Below, one piece after another: positions 35,995 to 45,343 of a stretch of 64,000 nt of DNA. This DNA comes from Amaurobius ferox (taxonomy: Eukaryota; Arthropoda; Arachnida; Araneae; Amaurobiidae). The notes under the pieces are model-generated. The model did not search any database, was not told the DNA's origin, and saw nothing but the letters and a program-made list of their open reading frames with translations. The stretch covers positions 50,499,275-50,563,274 of the forward strand of contig OX578146.1 of assembly GCA_951213105.1 (NCBI GenBank), written 5' to 3'. The translations under genes were made by a program, and so were the position numbers. Every line of letters starts with the position of its first letter. The stretch's first letter is position 1.

Positions 35995-36016
35995 GACACC
36001 ATTTTAAATGGTGTCC
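35995..36016. other. TIR stem-loop 2, left copy
   Basis: GACACCATTT-T-AAATGGTGTC is a perfect odd palindrome. The right TIR has GCCATTT-A-AAATGGC, where an A-T pair has become G-C. Confidence 0.75.
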
Positions 36017-36036
36017 AAAAAAAAAAAAAATCCTTC

Positions 36037-36638
36037 CCCCATTATATTTTTAATACTAAAATAGGATTACAAAGTGACTCAAAATATATCGAAACGTAAT
36101 TTATGGACGCGTTTTATAGGTTTTCTATTCCTTTAAAATAAACGGTCCCTCCATAAGGTGAAAAAAAAAAGGATTTATATGAAATTAGATAAATGCGTGA
36201 AAACTTCTAAATATATTAAAAGACCCTATTTTTAATAGAAAATGTTTAACTAAACAAAATTAAAAAAAATATGTCAAAAGCGTCTCAGATTAAGAATAAA
36301 CTTCCTCTAATTGAGCGACTGTGTGCTATCAGTCTTAATGAGGTTGCAAAAAGCTGAGGTCAATTATTATCAAAAACATCCACAGCTCGCAGGATTTTTT
36401 TCAGCACAGCCGGAAAATAATATATTTTCAACCTTGCTTCATAGCTTTGACATCGTCTAATGAAACAAATACTGCTTTCCGGTGATAAGGGTTCACTTTG
36501 TCCTTCGAGAGTTAAAGCAGAATGGAAATGTACGATACTCTCAAAGAGATTTAATAAATGTTATATGAGAAAGATTTAAAACGTTAATTTCTATTGATAA
36601 CTGTAAAAACTATAAATCAATTATTAAAATGAAAGATC
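36037..36638. repeat. subterminal inverted region, left
   Basis: No gene. 36,104-36,162 resembles the inverse of 51,690-51,775, and 36,338-36,570 resembles the inverse of 51,340-51,590. Shared landmarks are GAGGTCAATTATTATC, AACATCC-CAGCTCGC, CGCTTCATAG-like and TCAAAGAGATTTAATAAATG. The best-conserved block (about 36,355-36,395) is CG-richer than its surroundings. Confidence 0.7.
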
Positions 36639-36932
36639 TTACAATGGATTGAGTTCCTCTAATTCATATTCATATTTATCATTAATCATACCTGAATACT
36701 TAAATAAAAATCTACCTTTATTGATTTCATTTATAGATTTATCAGAAAGTATACCGTGTTTATTCGCTAGGTAATAATTCTTTTCGACACCTTCCACATA
36801 TAACTTTGCAATTACTGTATCTCCATATTTGGTTTTAATTTTTTTCAATGATATCAGATCATATTCCCCAGGATATAATTCATTTAATTTAAGCGTCTTG
36901 GGATAACCTCTCAGTCTATTGAACTCTTCCAT
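36639..36932 (-). CDS. small Polinton protein, possible OB-fold/ssDNA-binding
   Basis: 97 residues and the outermost leftward gene. The pattern LYPGEYDLISLKKIKTKYGD followed by short beta-like strands and a YLANKHGILSDKSI segment recalls small beta-rich proteins often found beside PolB in Polintons. A single-strand DNA-binding role is only inferred from strand pattern and company. The start is fixed by the shared start motif (ACTAATAAATGG), present here although no upstream frame ends at this point. Function otherwise unknown. Confidence 0.75.
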   Translation of the reverse strand: MEEFNRLRGYPKTLKLNELYPGEYDLISLKKIKTKYGDTVIAKLYVEGVEKNYYLANKHGILSDKSINEINKGRFLFKYSGMINDKYEYELEELNPL

Positions 36933-36947
36933 TTATTAGTAAACATT
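36930..36947 (-). promoter_or_regulatory. 18-bp start motif
   Basis: AATGTTTACTAATAAATG lies in intergenic DNA before the 97-residue gene, so it is not a by-product of an upstream C-terminus. Confidence 0.7.
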
Positions 36948-36964
36948 TTTTTATAAACATTATA

Positions 36965-36982
36965 GGGGGATGGTTATCCCCC
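36965..36982. other. G/C hairpin between small genes
   Basis: GGGGGAT pairs with ATCCCCC around GGTT, in an otherwise AT-rich spacer. Related hairpins with different inner pairs lie at 50,816-50,835 and 51,678-51,698. Confidence 0.65.
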
Positions 36983-37052
36983 CCTGAATTATAGAGATAA
37001 AATAGTTATTACTCTAATATATTGATTCAACTAATCATTAGTTTTTATAAAT

Positions 37053-37298
37053 TCATGACCAATAGAATAAATTCTTTGAAATAACATATAAAACTCCTAA
37101 TCCATTCAATTTAATATCTTCATTTTCTTCTTTTTCAATTAATTCAGTCAATCTTTGAAAACTTTCTGATAATAGTTTTTTATTATAATCATATTTTATA
37201 TACAAATCATACAATTCATTACAAAGATAAGTCATATAGTAAATTTCTTCAGAATTTGTAAAATTTAAAGCTCGAATATCACCTAAGCACTCATCCAT
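37053..37298 (-). CDS. 81-residue helical protein, unknown
   Basis: No recognised motif. It is predicted by eye to be mostly alpha-helical, with a tyrosine-rich N-terminal half (IYYMTYLCNELYDLYIKY) and an acidic ELIEKEENEDIKL stretch. It starts 3 nt after the polymerase stop (TAA TAA ATG), the same arrangement as two other joints in this block, so it is probably expressed with polB. A ~120-bp spacer with a G/C hairpin follows it. Confidence 0.65.
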   Translation of the reverse strand: MDECLGDIRALNFTNSEEIYYMTYLCNELYDLYIKYDYNKKLLSESFQRLTELIEKEENEDIKLNGLGVLYVISKNLFYWS

Positions 37299-37313
37299 TT
37301 ATTAGTAAACATT
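37296..37313 (-). promoter_or_regulatory. 18-bp start motif
   Basis: AATGTTTACTAATAAATG, here also encoding the last residues (NVY) and stop of the polymerase. Confidence 0.7.
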
Positions 37314-40300
37314 TTTATAATGTCCTAAAGCTCTAGTATTCATACCATCTTCTAATATAAATCTTTTATCATCTTTTGCTGATAAAGCTATCTTGTTCAC
37401 TTGAATTGAATACAATTCATGTTTCTTACTTCTAATTAAATTCTGTGTTCTATATTGATCTTTTTTATTTAATAAACAGTCTTTATAATCTTCAAATGAT
37501 ATTCTGTTTTTAACGGTACTAGTCTTAGTACCTTTAGACTTCTTAATCTCAAAATTTTTATGGTCTTCATTTTTATTATTATATTCTTCAACACTCTGTT
37601 TTTCTAATCTTATTGAATACATTTTACTTCTTAAACCTACAAATTCTTCCATAATCACACCGTTATTTTCATCTTTCATTTTACCTATTACTTTTTTATT
37701 ACATCTAGGCATATTATACAGATTATTTACTTGATAATCAGATGTATCGAAATAATCAATCATAGACTTCATATCTTCATAAAAGTCATCTGTTTTAATA
37801 TCATATATAAAACTATCTGTATCCATATATAATAACTTAATATTATCTTTATATCTCGGTTTCATAACATTATAATGAAAATCATACATTAAATGTTTAG
37901 ATAAATCTAATATACTCATTCCAACATAAATCGGTTTATTAAAATATAGTTTTGTTTTTTTCATGTGAACAGCTACCAAATTTTCATCAAAAATAGTTCT
38001 ACATTTGAAATTAGGTTTAGCAATTAATTTTTTAACTTGATCATAATTACAACATAATCTTACATCAATTCGTTTTCTTATAGATTGCATAGTTTTTCCA
38101 AATATAGAATTATTCATTAATTTATAAAAATCTTTCTCAAAATCATTAGCAGCTTTCTTTCTCATTTCAGTGTTTAAATCTATATATTTTTTTAACCAAT
38201 TTGATTGTTTAAATTGCAATACTCTATGTACTCTTACAACCTTTAAACCCATTTTCAAATATTGTTTTGAACTTCTATAATGAACTACATATTTCTCTTT
38301 ATCATGTAAAGTTGTTAATAACTTACCTTGTTTCGAATTTTCAGGTATTCTATTTTCAGGACATAATAGTAAATCTGAATGATAATCATGTAACTCTTTT
38401 GGATATCTTAAACTAATTTCAAATATATATCCAATCTCATCTTTTATTTTATTATTATATAATTCGCGTTTAACGTAATTTTTTTCATAATCATTACACC
38501 ATTTAAATTCTCCATATGGTAAATATTGACTCATAGCCCATCCATATAAATTATTAGCATCTAAATACATTAAATAATTGGATTCTTTACTATTATCATA
38601 ATTTTTCATATATTTATTATTAGCTTTTCCATATCTATTACAACATTGTGAAACACCTCCTCTTAAACCTTTTTCTATCATGAGAATCATATCATAATCA
38701 TTTAATAAATCTAATTTAACATTTGTTATTTTTAACATAGCATCCCAAGATAAACCAGGAGCAGTAAAATACCAATCTGGATCTAATTTATAAGTTTTTA
38801 AACAAACATCTCTAAAATTTTCAAATACATCTGTTAAAATTAATACATCTGTTTTAACATATAAATCTGTATATTCACCTAAATTTTTTATATTAAATTC
38901 TTTCCAAACACGTTGAGCATGTTTATATTCTTCATCAGTTATATTACATTCATTCAATTTATTATAAAATTTATCTTTTGAAGGTAATTCTGTTTCTTTG
39001 TATTTATCTCTAGAATCCATATAATCATAAGGATACACACCTTTTCTTGTAATGAGATCTAATTTATCATCAGGAAAATGTAATGATGTCTCTCTAAATT
39101 TCGATTTTAAGTAATTAATATATTTCATTTTTCGTATTTTTGGTGGAAACTTATTCAACTCAATATTTTCTGGTAACTTTCTCAAGTTTTTTGATAAATT
39201 ATCTAAACTGCAAGACATAAATTTAAATGAATCAATAAATCTCAATTTCATACCTCCTATTTTTTTGCTGAAAGATATATATTTTTCTTCAGTATTAGGT
39301 ATAACATCTATTTTTGATTGATCAAATCCAAGTTCTTTTATAAACAAATGAGAATCATAACCTGTTAAATTATGAATTTTTACTGGAATAAATTTTGGAA
39401 TTTGATAATTTAAATTACAAATATTATGAGCTGGACCTCTATATTTTCCAGTTATATGACAATGATCAATTACTTTATCATCATTTAAGATTTGATTTTC
39501 ACATATATGACAAATATTAGTTCTTTTATAATGATTTTCATCGAACTCTATCATTGATTTGATACTTTCATATTTTTTAGTTTTGTCTTCTATAATTTTT
39601 TCAATTTTAAGAGTATCCTCTTTTAACATAGATACAAACTTTTTGATTGTATCAGGTCCTCTATAAACAACAGGAGGTTTAAAGTATTCCTTTTCATATT
39701 TGATATAATAACAAAATGCATCTGCTACATGTTTTTGATATTTCATAGTATATGATTTAGTTTGATCTTGCTCACATGTATCAATTTTAGGTAAGAGAGA
39801 TTCAAAATCAGCATATATAGTATATGGTACTCTCATTTTTCTTTCATGATTTTTAAATTGAATAACTTCATCTTTTTTAGGCATATTAATTGTGACAGCC
39901 TCTTTACAGTATTCCTCATGTATCTTTAATCTTTCCTCAGAATAAAAATGATTTAAACATCTATCACATAAAAATATTTGATTATTATTAATTTGTGATC
40001 TGATCAAACTATTCATATTTTTAATCCAACAATAATGATCTTTCATATAAAACAAGTTTACATGTTTTTCTAATTTATTGTTAGTTATTCTAAGTGGATA
40101 AATTGAACTATCATAACTATAAACATTTACAGATATATTATTTAGTTTTTCAAATTTCTTAATATTGTCTAATGAAACAGGAAAATCAATACCTTTAAAA
40201 TTTAATTCATCTTTATATTGTTCATATTTTGACACTCTTTGAGGATCTTTTTTTACAGGATGAATTGCTGATAATATTGACCACATAAAACATTTATTAT

Positions 40301-41297
40301 CTTTATTTTTTACATTTATTATGGCTTGTTTAGATTTAATTTTTTCAGGTAAATCAATATAACTTGATCCTCTCAAGGGTTGATACTTATTTATTCTCAA
40401 TTCCAAAAATTTAATTTCTTCAAGACTCCAACCAGATCCTTTTGATATAAAATCATCAGATTCATTTATTAAGTTGTCAATAACATAATCATAAAAAGTA
40501 TGTAAATCATTAGATTTTAATATAATTTGATTCTCAGTTTTGAATGTAAATTCTTGAATTTCTTCATTTAATTTATACAAACAAAACAATTTAAAATTTA
40601 CCTTTATTCCATTAAATTCTTTCATAATATGCTTTATTTTTTCTATTACAACCTTTCTTTTCTCTTCTAAAAATTCTAGAGGGATTTTAATATTATTAAA
40701 ATTATTAATTCTATATGATCTTAATCTAGATTTATAAGCAGTTTCATATTCCTTAATTTCTACATTACCTTCATCTAATGCTTTTTTATGTTTTCGATTT
40801 GATATGTGATTTTCTAAATGTTTATAATATATACCGCAAATAATACATTTTCTTTTTTGTTTTGATCTTTTAATCATTAAGTCTTTCTTTATATGTTCTT
40901 CTTCATCTTCATAATATTTACCACATATACGACATTTTCTATCTTCTGTAAATAACTTTTCAAGATTTTCTTCTTCTGTAAATACATTTTCTTCAGGAAA
41001 GACAGATTTAAAATCATTTTTATCAAATCTTAAATTAAAAGAATCAAAAATCTTTTTAATTTTTTTACGTTTTTTAGGTTTATCAATAAATATTTTTTTC
41101 TTTTTTTCCAAGTATGCTGACAAATCTAAATTTAATAAATCTACTAAAACAGGTTTATATTCACCTGTTTTTCTGATATATTTAGTTAATAATTTAATTA
41201 AATCAACCTTCTTACAACCTTTAGGTTGTTTAATATTCAATAATTTTACTACTTTTCTAAGTTCATTAATAGTCTTTGACTTTAATGTAAACTCCAT
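37302..41297 (-). CDS. polB: protein-primed family B DNA polymerase
   Basis: Replicates the element from its ends with a protein primer, as Polinton and adenovirus polymerases do. 1,331 residues, intact. An N-terminal SAP-like helical segment (about 5-45) is followed by zinc-finger-like CxxC pairs (122/125, 151/154) and a C2H2-type CDRC...H..YC (444-464). Exonuclease motifs are YADFES (495-500), HNLTGYDSHLF (642-652) and YVKTD (813-817). An endonuclease-VII-like knuckle (C596, C599, DHCH 611-614, CN 627-628) sits between Exo I and Exo II. Polymerase motifs are A, YLDANNLYGWAM (911-922); B, K1059...NNSIFG; and C, YMDTDS (1157-1162). A KSKGTK segment lies near 1253. All catalytic residues are present. 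Start chosen at the TAATAAATGG motif. Confidence 0.97.
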   Translation of the reverse strand: MEFTLKSKTINELRKVVKLLNIKQPKGCKKVDLIKLLTKYIRKTGEYKPVLVDLLNLDLSAYLEKKKKIFIDKPKKRKKIKKIFDSFNLRFDKNDFKSVFPEENVFTEEENLEKLFTEDRKCRICGKYYEDEEEHIKKDLMIKRSKQKRKCIICGIYYKHLENHISNRKHKKALDEGNVEIKEYETAYKSRLRSYRINNFNNIKIPLEFLEEKRKVVIEKIKHIMKEFNGIKVNFKLFCLYKLNEEIQEFTFKTENQIILKSNDLHTFYDYVIDNLINESDDFISKGSGWSLEEIKFLELRINKYQPLRGSSYIDLPEKIKSKQAIINVKNKDNKCFMWSILSAIHPVKKDPQRVSKYEQYKDELNFKGIDFPVSLDNIKKFEKLNNISVNVYSYDSSIYPLRITNNKLEKHVNLFYMKDHYCWIKNMNSLIRSQINNNQIFLCDRCLNHFYSEERLKIHEEYCKEAVTINMPKKDEVIQFKNHERKMRVPYTIYADFESLLPKIDTCEQDQTKSYTMKYQKHVADAFCYYIKYEKEYFKPPVVYRGPDTIKKFVSMLKEDTLKIEKIIEDKTKKYESIKSMIEFDENHYKRTNICHICENQILNDDKVIDHCHITGKYRGPAHNICNLNYQIPKFIPVKIHNLTGYDSHLFIKELGFDQSKIDVIPNTEEKYISFSKKIGGMKLRFIDSFKFMSCSLDNLSKNLRKLPENIELNKFPPKIRKMKYINYLKSKFRETSLHFPDDKLDLITRKGVYPYDYMDSRDKYKETELPSKDKFYNKLNECNITDEEYKHAQRVWKEFNIKNLGEYTDLYVKTDVLILTDVFENFRDVCLKTYKLDPDWYFTAPGLSWDAMLKITNVKLDLLNDYDMILMIEKGLRGGVSQCCNRYGKANNKYMKNYDNSKESNYLMYLDANNLYGWAMSQYLPYGEFKWCNDYEKNYVKRELYNNKIKDEIGYIFEISLRYPKELHDYHSDLLLCPENRIPENSKQGKLLTTLHDKEKYVVHYRSSKQYLKMGLKVVRVHRVLQFKQSNWLKKYIDLNTEMRKKAANDFEKDFYKLMNNSIFGKTMQSIRKRIDVRLCCNYDQVKKLIAKPNFKCRTIFDENLVAVHMKKTKLYFNKPIYVGMSILDLSKHLMYDFHYNVMKPRYKDNIKLLYMDTDSFIYDIKTDDFYEDMKSMIDYFDTSDYQVNNLYNMPRCNKKVIGKMKDENNGVIMEEFVGLRSKMYSIRLEKQSVEEYNNKNEDHKNFEIKKSKGTKTSTVKNRISFEDYKDCLLNKKDQYRTQNLIRSKKHELYSIQVNKIALSAKDDKRFILEDGMNTRALGHYKNVY

Positions 41298-41312
41298 TTA
41301 TTAGGAAACATT
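41295..41312 (-). promoter_or_regulatory. 18-bp start motif before polB
   Basis: AATGTTTCCTAATAAATG; doubles as the NVS-stop end of the zinc-finger gene. Confidence 0.7.
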
Positions 41313-41543
41313 TTTTGTAACACTTTTTCCATGCTTACTATGATAATTACTTTTCAAATGTCTCTTTTTGTGTGTATATGTATATTGCTTTCCACATTCA
41401 CATATATATTTTTTATATTTAATTATGGATTCACAACATTTGCAACGACTTTGGGAATTAATTTTTCCATTTCTATGATATATGTAAAACTCATTTACTG
41501 ATTTCATAGTCAAACAGTGTATACACTTTTTTGTAAGCTCCAT
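41301..41543 (-). CDS. small zinc-finger protein
   Basis: 80 residues. Two CxxC pairs (C7/C10 and a CKCC near 34-37) could bind one zinc. A CECGKQYTYTHKKRHLKSNYH segment then forms a C2H2-like finger. Very basic, so nucleic-acid binding is likely, but the role is unknown. It lies 3 nt upstream of polB and resembles the zinc-finger segments within the polymerase N-terminus, so a split-off of that region is possible. Confidence 0.75.
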   Translation of the reverse strand: MELTKKCIHCLTMKSVNEFYIYHRNGKINSQSRCKCCESIIKYKKYICECGKQYTYTHKKRHLKSNYHSKHGKSVTKNVS

Positions 41544-41558
41544 TTATTAAGAAACATT
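41541..41558 (-). promoter_or_regulatory. 18-bp start motif
   Basis: AATGTTTCTTAATAAATG; doubles as the NVS-stop end of the upstream 109-residue gene. Confidence 0.7.
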
Positions 41559-41876
41559 TCTTGAAATATTTTGTAAGAAATCATTCCATATTTTTTCATA
41601 TTTCTTTTTAACTTTTTGGACTTTTATATTATTTTCAATATTAAAAATATCACAAATCTTTTTCATAAAATAGTAATAGTTAATTGATTTCTCATAATAC
41701 ATAAAATCTAAAAATTTTAAAAACATATCCTCAACTTCTTGAGATATATTATATCTCCTTCTTAATCGATTAAAATAACAAACTCTACTATTATATCTTT
41801 GTTTTAAACTTTCGTAATCGATAACATAAAAATATTCTTCTTCTTCCGAATCATAGATTAATTTCATCTTATTCAT
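41547..41876 (-). CDS. 109-residue helical protein, unknown
   Basis: Acidic N-terminus (YDSEEEEYF) followed by basic helical segments (YFNRLRRRYNISQEVEDMF) and a lysine-rich C-terminus ending NVS. No known family recognised. The start ATG follows the integrase stop directly (TAAATG). The position between integrase and polymerase suggests a replication or regulatory accessory role, but nothing in the sequence proves it. Confidence 0.65.
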   Translation of the reverse strand: MNKMKLIYDSEEEEYFYVIDYESLKQRYNSRVCYFNRLRRRYNISQEVEDMFLKFLDFMYYEKSINYYYFMKKICDIFNIENNIKVQKVKKKYEKIWNDFLQNISRNVS

Positions 41877-42891
41877 TTATACTAATTCAGATGTCCAACT
41901 ATTAAATTCATCTGGATATCCTAGCCATTTTACATAATACTTATTTCCTTTCTTTTTTATGATTTTTTCAATTTTATATACATCATCTTTTTTATTATAT
42001 TTTACCATTTCATTTTCATAAAAAGTTCCTTCAATTTCTTTACTGTTTAAATCTTTTAATCGATAAGTAATTGGATCTGTTTTCAATACTTCAGAAACTA
42101 TAAAAATCTCTTCAGTGAATGTAGAATCATCTACTTTCCTGAATGTTTTCTTAATTGTAGATATTCTAACACTATCTCCTATCTTAAATTTAGGTTTTTT
42201 CATAATCTTTTTAGTATATAAATTTTTATAAACTTGAGATTCATTTTCTCTAGCCTCAACAGGTGTCATTTTTATAGATCTATGATATGAATTGTTATAA
42301 TAATTGTAATTTAGGTAATACATCAATATATCTTTTAGTATTGTTAGCATGCATATATTTTATAATTTTTTCTCTAATACTTCGATTAAATCTCTCAGCT
42401 ATTGCAGATTTTATTTCTTTATTTTTAGTTGTAAACCAATGTATATTATAATCTTTAAATAATTTTTGTGTCTGTTTTCCTGTAAATTCAGTACCTTCAT
42501 CTGTCAAAATGAAATTTGGTATTCTTTCTTTAAAAACTTGTTTAAAACCTTGTACTACTTCTTCAGATGTTTTTCTTTTTATAGGAAAAGCCCAAGCATA
42601 TTTATTAAAAGCATCTATAACCGTTAACAAATAATTAGTTCCATCATTATATTTGCTATAATTTTTTATAAATAACAAATCAGCGTCAAATTGATTATTA
42701 CTGTTTGGAACATAAACCCTTCTTCTTTTAAATTTACGAATGACAGGTTTATATCTAGTATATACATCTTGTTCATGTAAAAATTCTTCAACATTAGATA
42801 ACCCTGTTTTTCTTTTCAATTCATTAATTCCACAATAACCTGTTTCTGGATTATAATAGACCTCTTTTAAATTCCTAAAAAAGTATTCTTT
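41877..42891 (-). pseudogene. retroviral-type integrase with chromodomain, frameshifted
   Basis: Catalyses insertion of the linear element. Numbering from the TTG at 42819, the core has D47 (FDADLLF), D107 (LTDEGTEF) and E142 (AERFNRS), the DDE triad with the last two ~35 residues apart. The frame is open upstream to 42,891 without an ATG. The core frame stops at 42,295; the HRSIKMTPVEA region, an SH3-like FKIGDSVRIS segment and a C-terminal chromodomain (VYKIEKIIKKKGNKYYVKWL, then YPDEFNSW) continue in another frame down to 41,877. A shift therefore lies near 42,300-42,350. Chromodomains on integrases of other elements direct insertion to methylated histone H3. This copy is probably inactive unless the shift is an assembly error. 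Confidence 0.9.
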
Positions 42892-43395
42892 TTACTTCCA
42901 CAAATAGTACAGATACCTTTACCAACTGGTTTATTATTTTTAGAAGTAGTTTTATGATAATTTTTAGTTGGGGTTTTATCTTTACACTTGACACAATATA
43001 TAGAAAGACCTAATCCAAAAGTTTTTTAGCTTTAATAATAGGTTTAATAATTCCTCTAGCTAATCTTTCTTGAAATGTTGGATCTTGTATATCATTTAAA
43101 TCATCTATTAATTCTTGATCAGCAACATGTCTCTGTTTTGTATCTTTTGTTTTATTATATTCAATATCATGTTTTTTACATAACTTATCAACTCTATTTA
43201 TTCCAGGATCACCTCTTTTTAATCTTTTTTCTAATTTTGTAAATAGACCACAATATTGATATCCTGGTAAATGTAATTCTGGAGGATTTATTTTATCTTG
43301 TAACCATATCCTATAATATCACCACCTCTAATTAAACCTACATAACCTCCACCTTTTATTTCTTTAAAAATATGAATATTTTTTTTACACACCAT
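42867..43395 (-). pseudogene. PLA2-like domain plus zinc ribbon, frameshifted
   Basis: Starts with ATG in an AAATAAATGG context. After ~35 codons the frame stops, and another frame carries a phospholipase A2-like block: LHLPGYQYCG (calcium loop) and DKLCKKHDIEY (catalytic His-Asp). This resembles the parvovirus VP1 and Polinton/adintovirus PLA2 domains used in membrane penetration. A further shift at an A-run leads to a zinc ribbon with YCVKCKDKTPT and GICTICGSKK, like DUF5679. The two shifts are near 43,320 and 43,025. The 3' end overlaps the open upstream part of the integrase frame. Confidence 0.8.
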
Positions 43396-43785
43396 TTATT
43401 TATTTAGAAATTTATATCCATTCAATTGCATTTGTTTTACGTATTTTTCAACTGGATTAAATTTTAAACTTTTTATGAAATCCTTTTCACACATATAAAT
43501 TTCTTCTTCTGTCATATCCTTAGCTTTAAACGAATTAATGAGTTCTTTATAAAAATTATAACAATGTCTATATTCTTCTTTCCTTTCTGCTATTTTTAAT
43601 GCGAGATCTATGGCTTCTACTATACCAACTGATAAACTTTAAAATGCAAGCGGTAGAAAGGCTATTGCTGATAAACCTGTTCCACTTAGAATAACCTTAC
43701 TTACTGATAATGAAATACTTATCTTTTGATACAAATTTCTACTCTTTCTGTAAACATATAATCTTTTTTCTAAATATACATCCAT
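43396..43785 (-). pseudogene. small membrane protein with nonsense codon
   Basis: 129 codons including an in-frame TAA at codon 49 (43,639-43,641). The part before it is basic and then hydrophobic (SLSVSKVILSGTGLSAIAFL), consistent with a membrane segment. After the stop the frame stays open to 43,396 with another hydrophobic stretch and a charged helical tail (AERKEEYRHCYNFYKELI). Similar two-part membrane proteins occur in other animal Polintons; their role is unknown. The start ATG abuts the ATPase stop (TAAATGG), and the end abuts the PLA2 start in the same way. Confidence 0.75.
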
Positions 43786-44505
43786 TTATATAGGATTAAA
43801 TTTTTTCCTGTATCTCATTTCTGAATTCACTAAATCTAACATAAAAAAATCATATTTTTCTTGAACACTTTTATTATACATTTGTTTGAATTCTTCAGTA
43901 CTTAATATACCATCTATCTCTCTTATAATCTGTTGAATTTCTTTTGGTTGTACATTGAAAAATATAAAGTAATTACAGTTCTTTCTTATATTGATAGGTG
44001 TTAAAAAATATGACTGAGTTAAATAAATAAAGGATGCGTTTTTCTTTCTACCTCTGATAAATAATTCTTCGATGTTTTTTTGATCTTTCTCAATCACACA
44101 ATCATCAAAAATAACTAAATTCTTTAATGTAGGATTTAAATCATCTACAGTAATAAAATTTTGATCTGAAGAAAATAATACTTTTTTTTTTAATTTATCA
44201 TATAATTTTAATAATCTTTTCTTATTTTTTATATTCTTACATTTCAAAATATCCTCTCTTTCTATATCTTCAAACAATGTATATTTTTCTTGTAATTTAG
44301 AATATTTAGGTTCGTATAAATCTTTTGCACATATATATAATGTATCAAAAAATAATAAATCATAAATCAAATTTAACAGTAAATTTGTTTTACCTGAACC
44401 TGAAGATCCTACTTTAAGTAATCTAAATGGATGTTTAGGTAACAAAGGATGTTGTTTAGGATCAGGTAATTCTTCTGGTTCCGTGTAATCTTTAATTTTT
44501 ATCAT
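43786..44505 (-). CDS. A32/FtsK-HerA-type DNA packaging ATPase
   Basis: 239 residues, intact. Expected to pump the genome into the capsid. Walker A is GSSGSGKT (33-40), Walker B is LVIFDDC (130-136), and a GRKKNASFIYLTQSYF block (about 152-167) holds the conserved glutamine after a beta strand, as in poxvirus A32-like enzymes. The N-terminal PLLPKHPFRLLKVG leads into the P-loop. It is the first gene of the leftward block, and its start (TAAATTATGA) is one of the two that lack the TAAATG form. Length is normal for Polinton ATPases. Confidence 0.95.
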   Translation of the reverse strand: MIKIKDYTEPEELPDPKQHPLLPKHPFRLLKVGSSGSGKTNLLLNLIYDLLFFDTLYICAKDLYEPKYSKLQEKYTLFEDIEREDILKCKNIKNKKRLLKLYDKLKKKVLFSSDQNFITVDDLNPTLKNLVIFDDCVIEKDQKNIEELFIRGRKKNASFIYLTQSYFLTPINIRKNCNYFIFFNVQPKEIQQIIREIDGILSTEEFKQMYNKSVQEKYDFFMLDLVNSEMRYRKKFNPI

Positions 44506-44582
44506 AATTTACTAGCAGTAAAAATAAAATTTGCTGCAGTAAAAATAAAATTAGCTGCAGTAAAAAAATTAATATTATATAA
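44506..44582. promoter_or_regulatory. divergent promoter region with 21-bp repeats
   Basis: The only spacer between the two gene blocks. Two exact-length units starting GCAGTAAAAATAAAATT and ending GCT (44,515-44,535 and 44,536-44,556) differ by one base, and a third begins at 44,557. The CTGCAG palindrome at each joint reads the same on both strands, as suits a site serving both directions. AATATTATATAAATG leads into the rightward gene. Confidence 0.65.
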
Positions 44583-45340
44583 ATGAACTTAGAAAAAGAA
44601 CGGAAACACAAGTTTTAAAGCAAATAAAAGATTCAATTAAAATAGTAAAAATAGAAAAAGAAATAAGAAAGAATAATGAAGATCAACTAAAAGACAAAAT
44701 AGGTATTCAAAAGAGCTTAGAGGAATTTCATAAACCAGTCACTCAAGAAATTGAAAAATATGAAAAATCAAATAAAGAAGTTGTGAAAAGTATTCAAAAT
44801 GTTGTAGAAAATATTACATTTCCATCTATAGAAGAGCCTATTGAAGCTGTGAAAGAATTAGTATCTTATACTTATGATATCGATCAAAATTTAAATTTAA
44901 AATATTTAAAAGAGGAAAAATTATACAGACCGTCAGTATTTTTAAATGATCAAGAAAAATTAGAGGAGATGTATGGAAGAGCTAAACAGTTGAAAGAAGG
45001 ATTATCTAAGAAAAGAGGCAACTTAAAAAGTACAATTTCTAGAGCTAAAAATTTTTCAGAGGAGGAATTAAACCAGAAAAAGAATGATATAAAAGAAATT
45101 AAAAATAAAGAAAATATGTTGCAAAATTATATGCATAGATTAAATATGATTCGAAGTAGCAAAGAAATGAAGGTAGGTAAAGGATTGAATGTATTATCAA
45201 ATTTAACAGAAAAAATATGTAACGGAAGTAAATCAAAGAAATTGTATAATCAAGTAACTTTATTGTTAGATATGTTATTAAAAAATAAAGAAATGACTTA
45301 TAATGATGTACAACGATATCATAAACAATTTCTCTGTTAA
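44583..45340 (+). pseudogene. coiled-coil structural protein, 5' frameshift
   Basis: The ATG at 44,583 has the standard TATAAATG context, but that frame ends after 11 codons. A second frame is open from about 44,585 to 45,340 and carries long charged helices (IEKEIRKNNEDQLKDKIG), then VVENITFPSIEEP and a C-terminal LYNQVTLLLDMLLKNKEMTY, a pattern common near the ends of Polinton accessory virion proteins. A shift near 44,590-44,610 is therefore likely. The open part alone would be 185 residues from a GTG at 44,783. Probably a virion structural protein; function inferred. Confidence 0.7.
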
Positions 45341-45343
45341 TAA

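Larger units (their letters stand above)
35662..36036. repeat. left terminal inverted repeat
   Basis: About 375 bp matching the inverse of 51,778-52,161, nearly identical over the outer ~270 bp. It contains GCCCCATTATGGGGC, a 12-bp-stem hairpin (35,939-35,970) and a second palindrome (about 35,995-36,016). Weaker homology continues inward to about 36,570. Confidence 0.95.
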
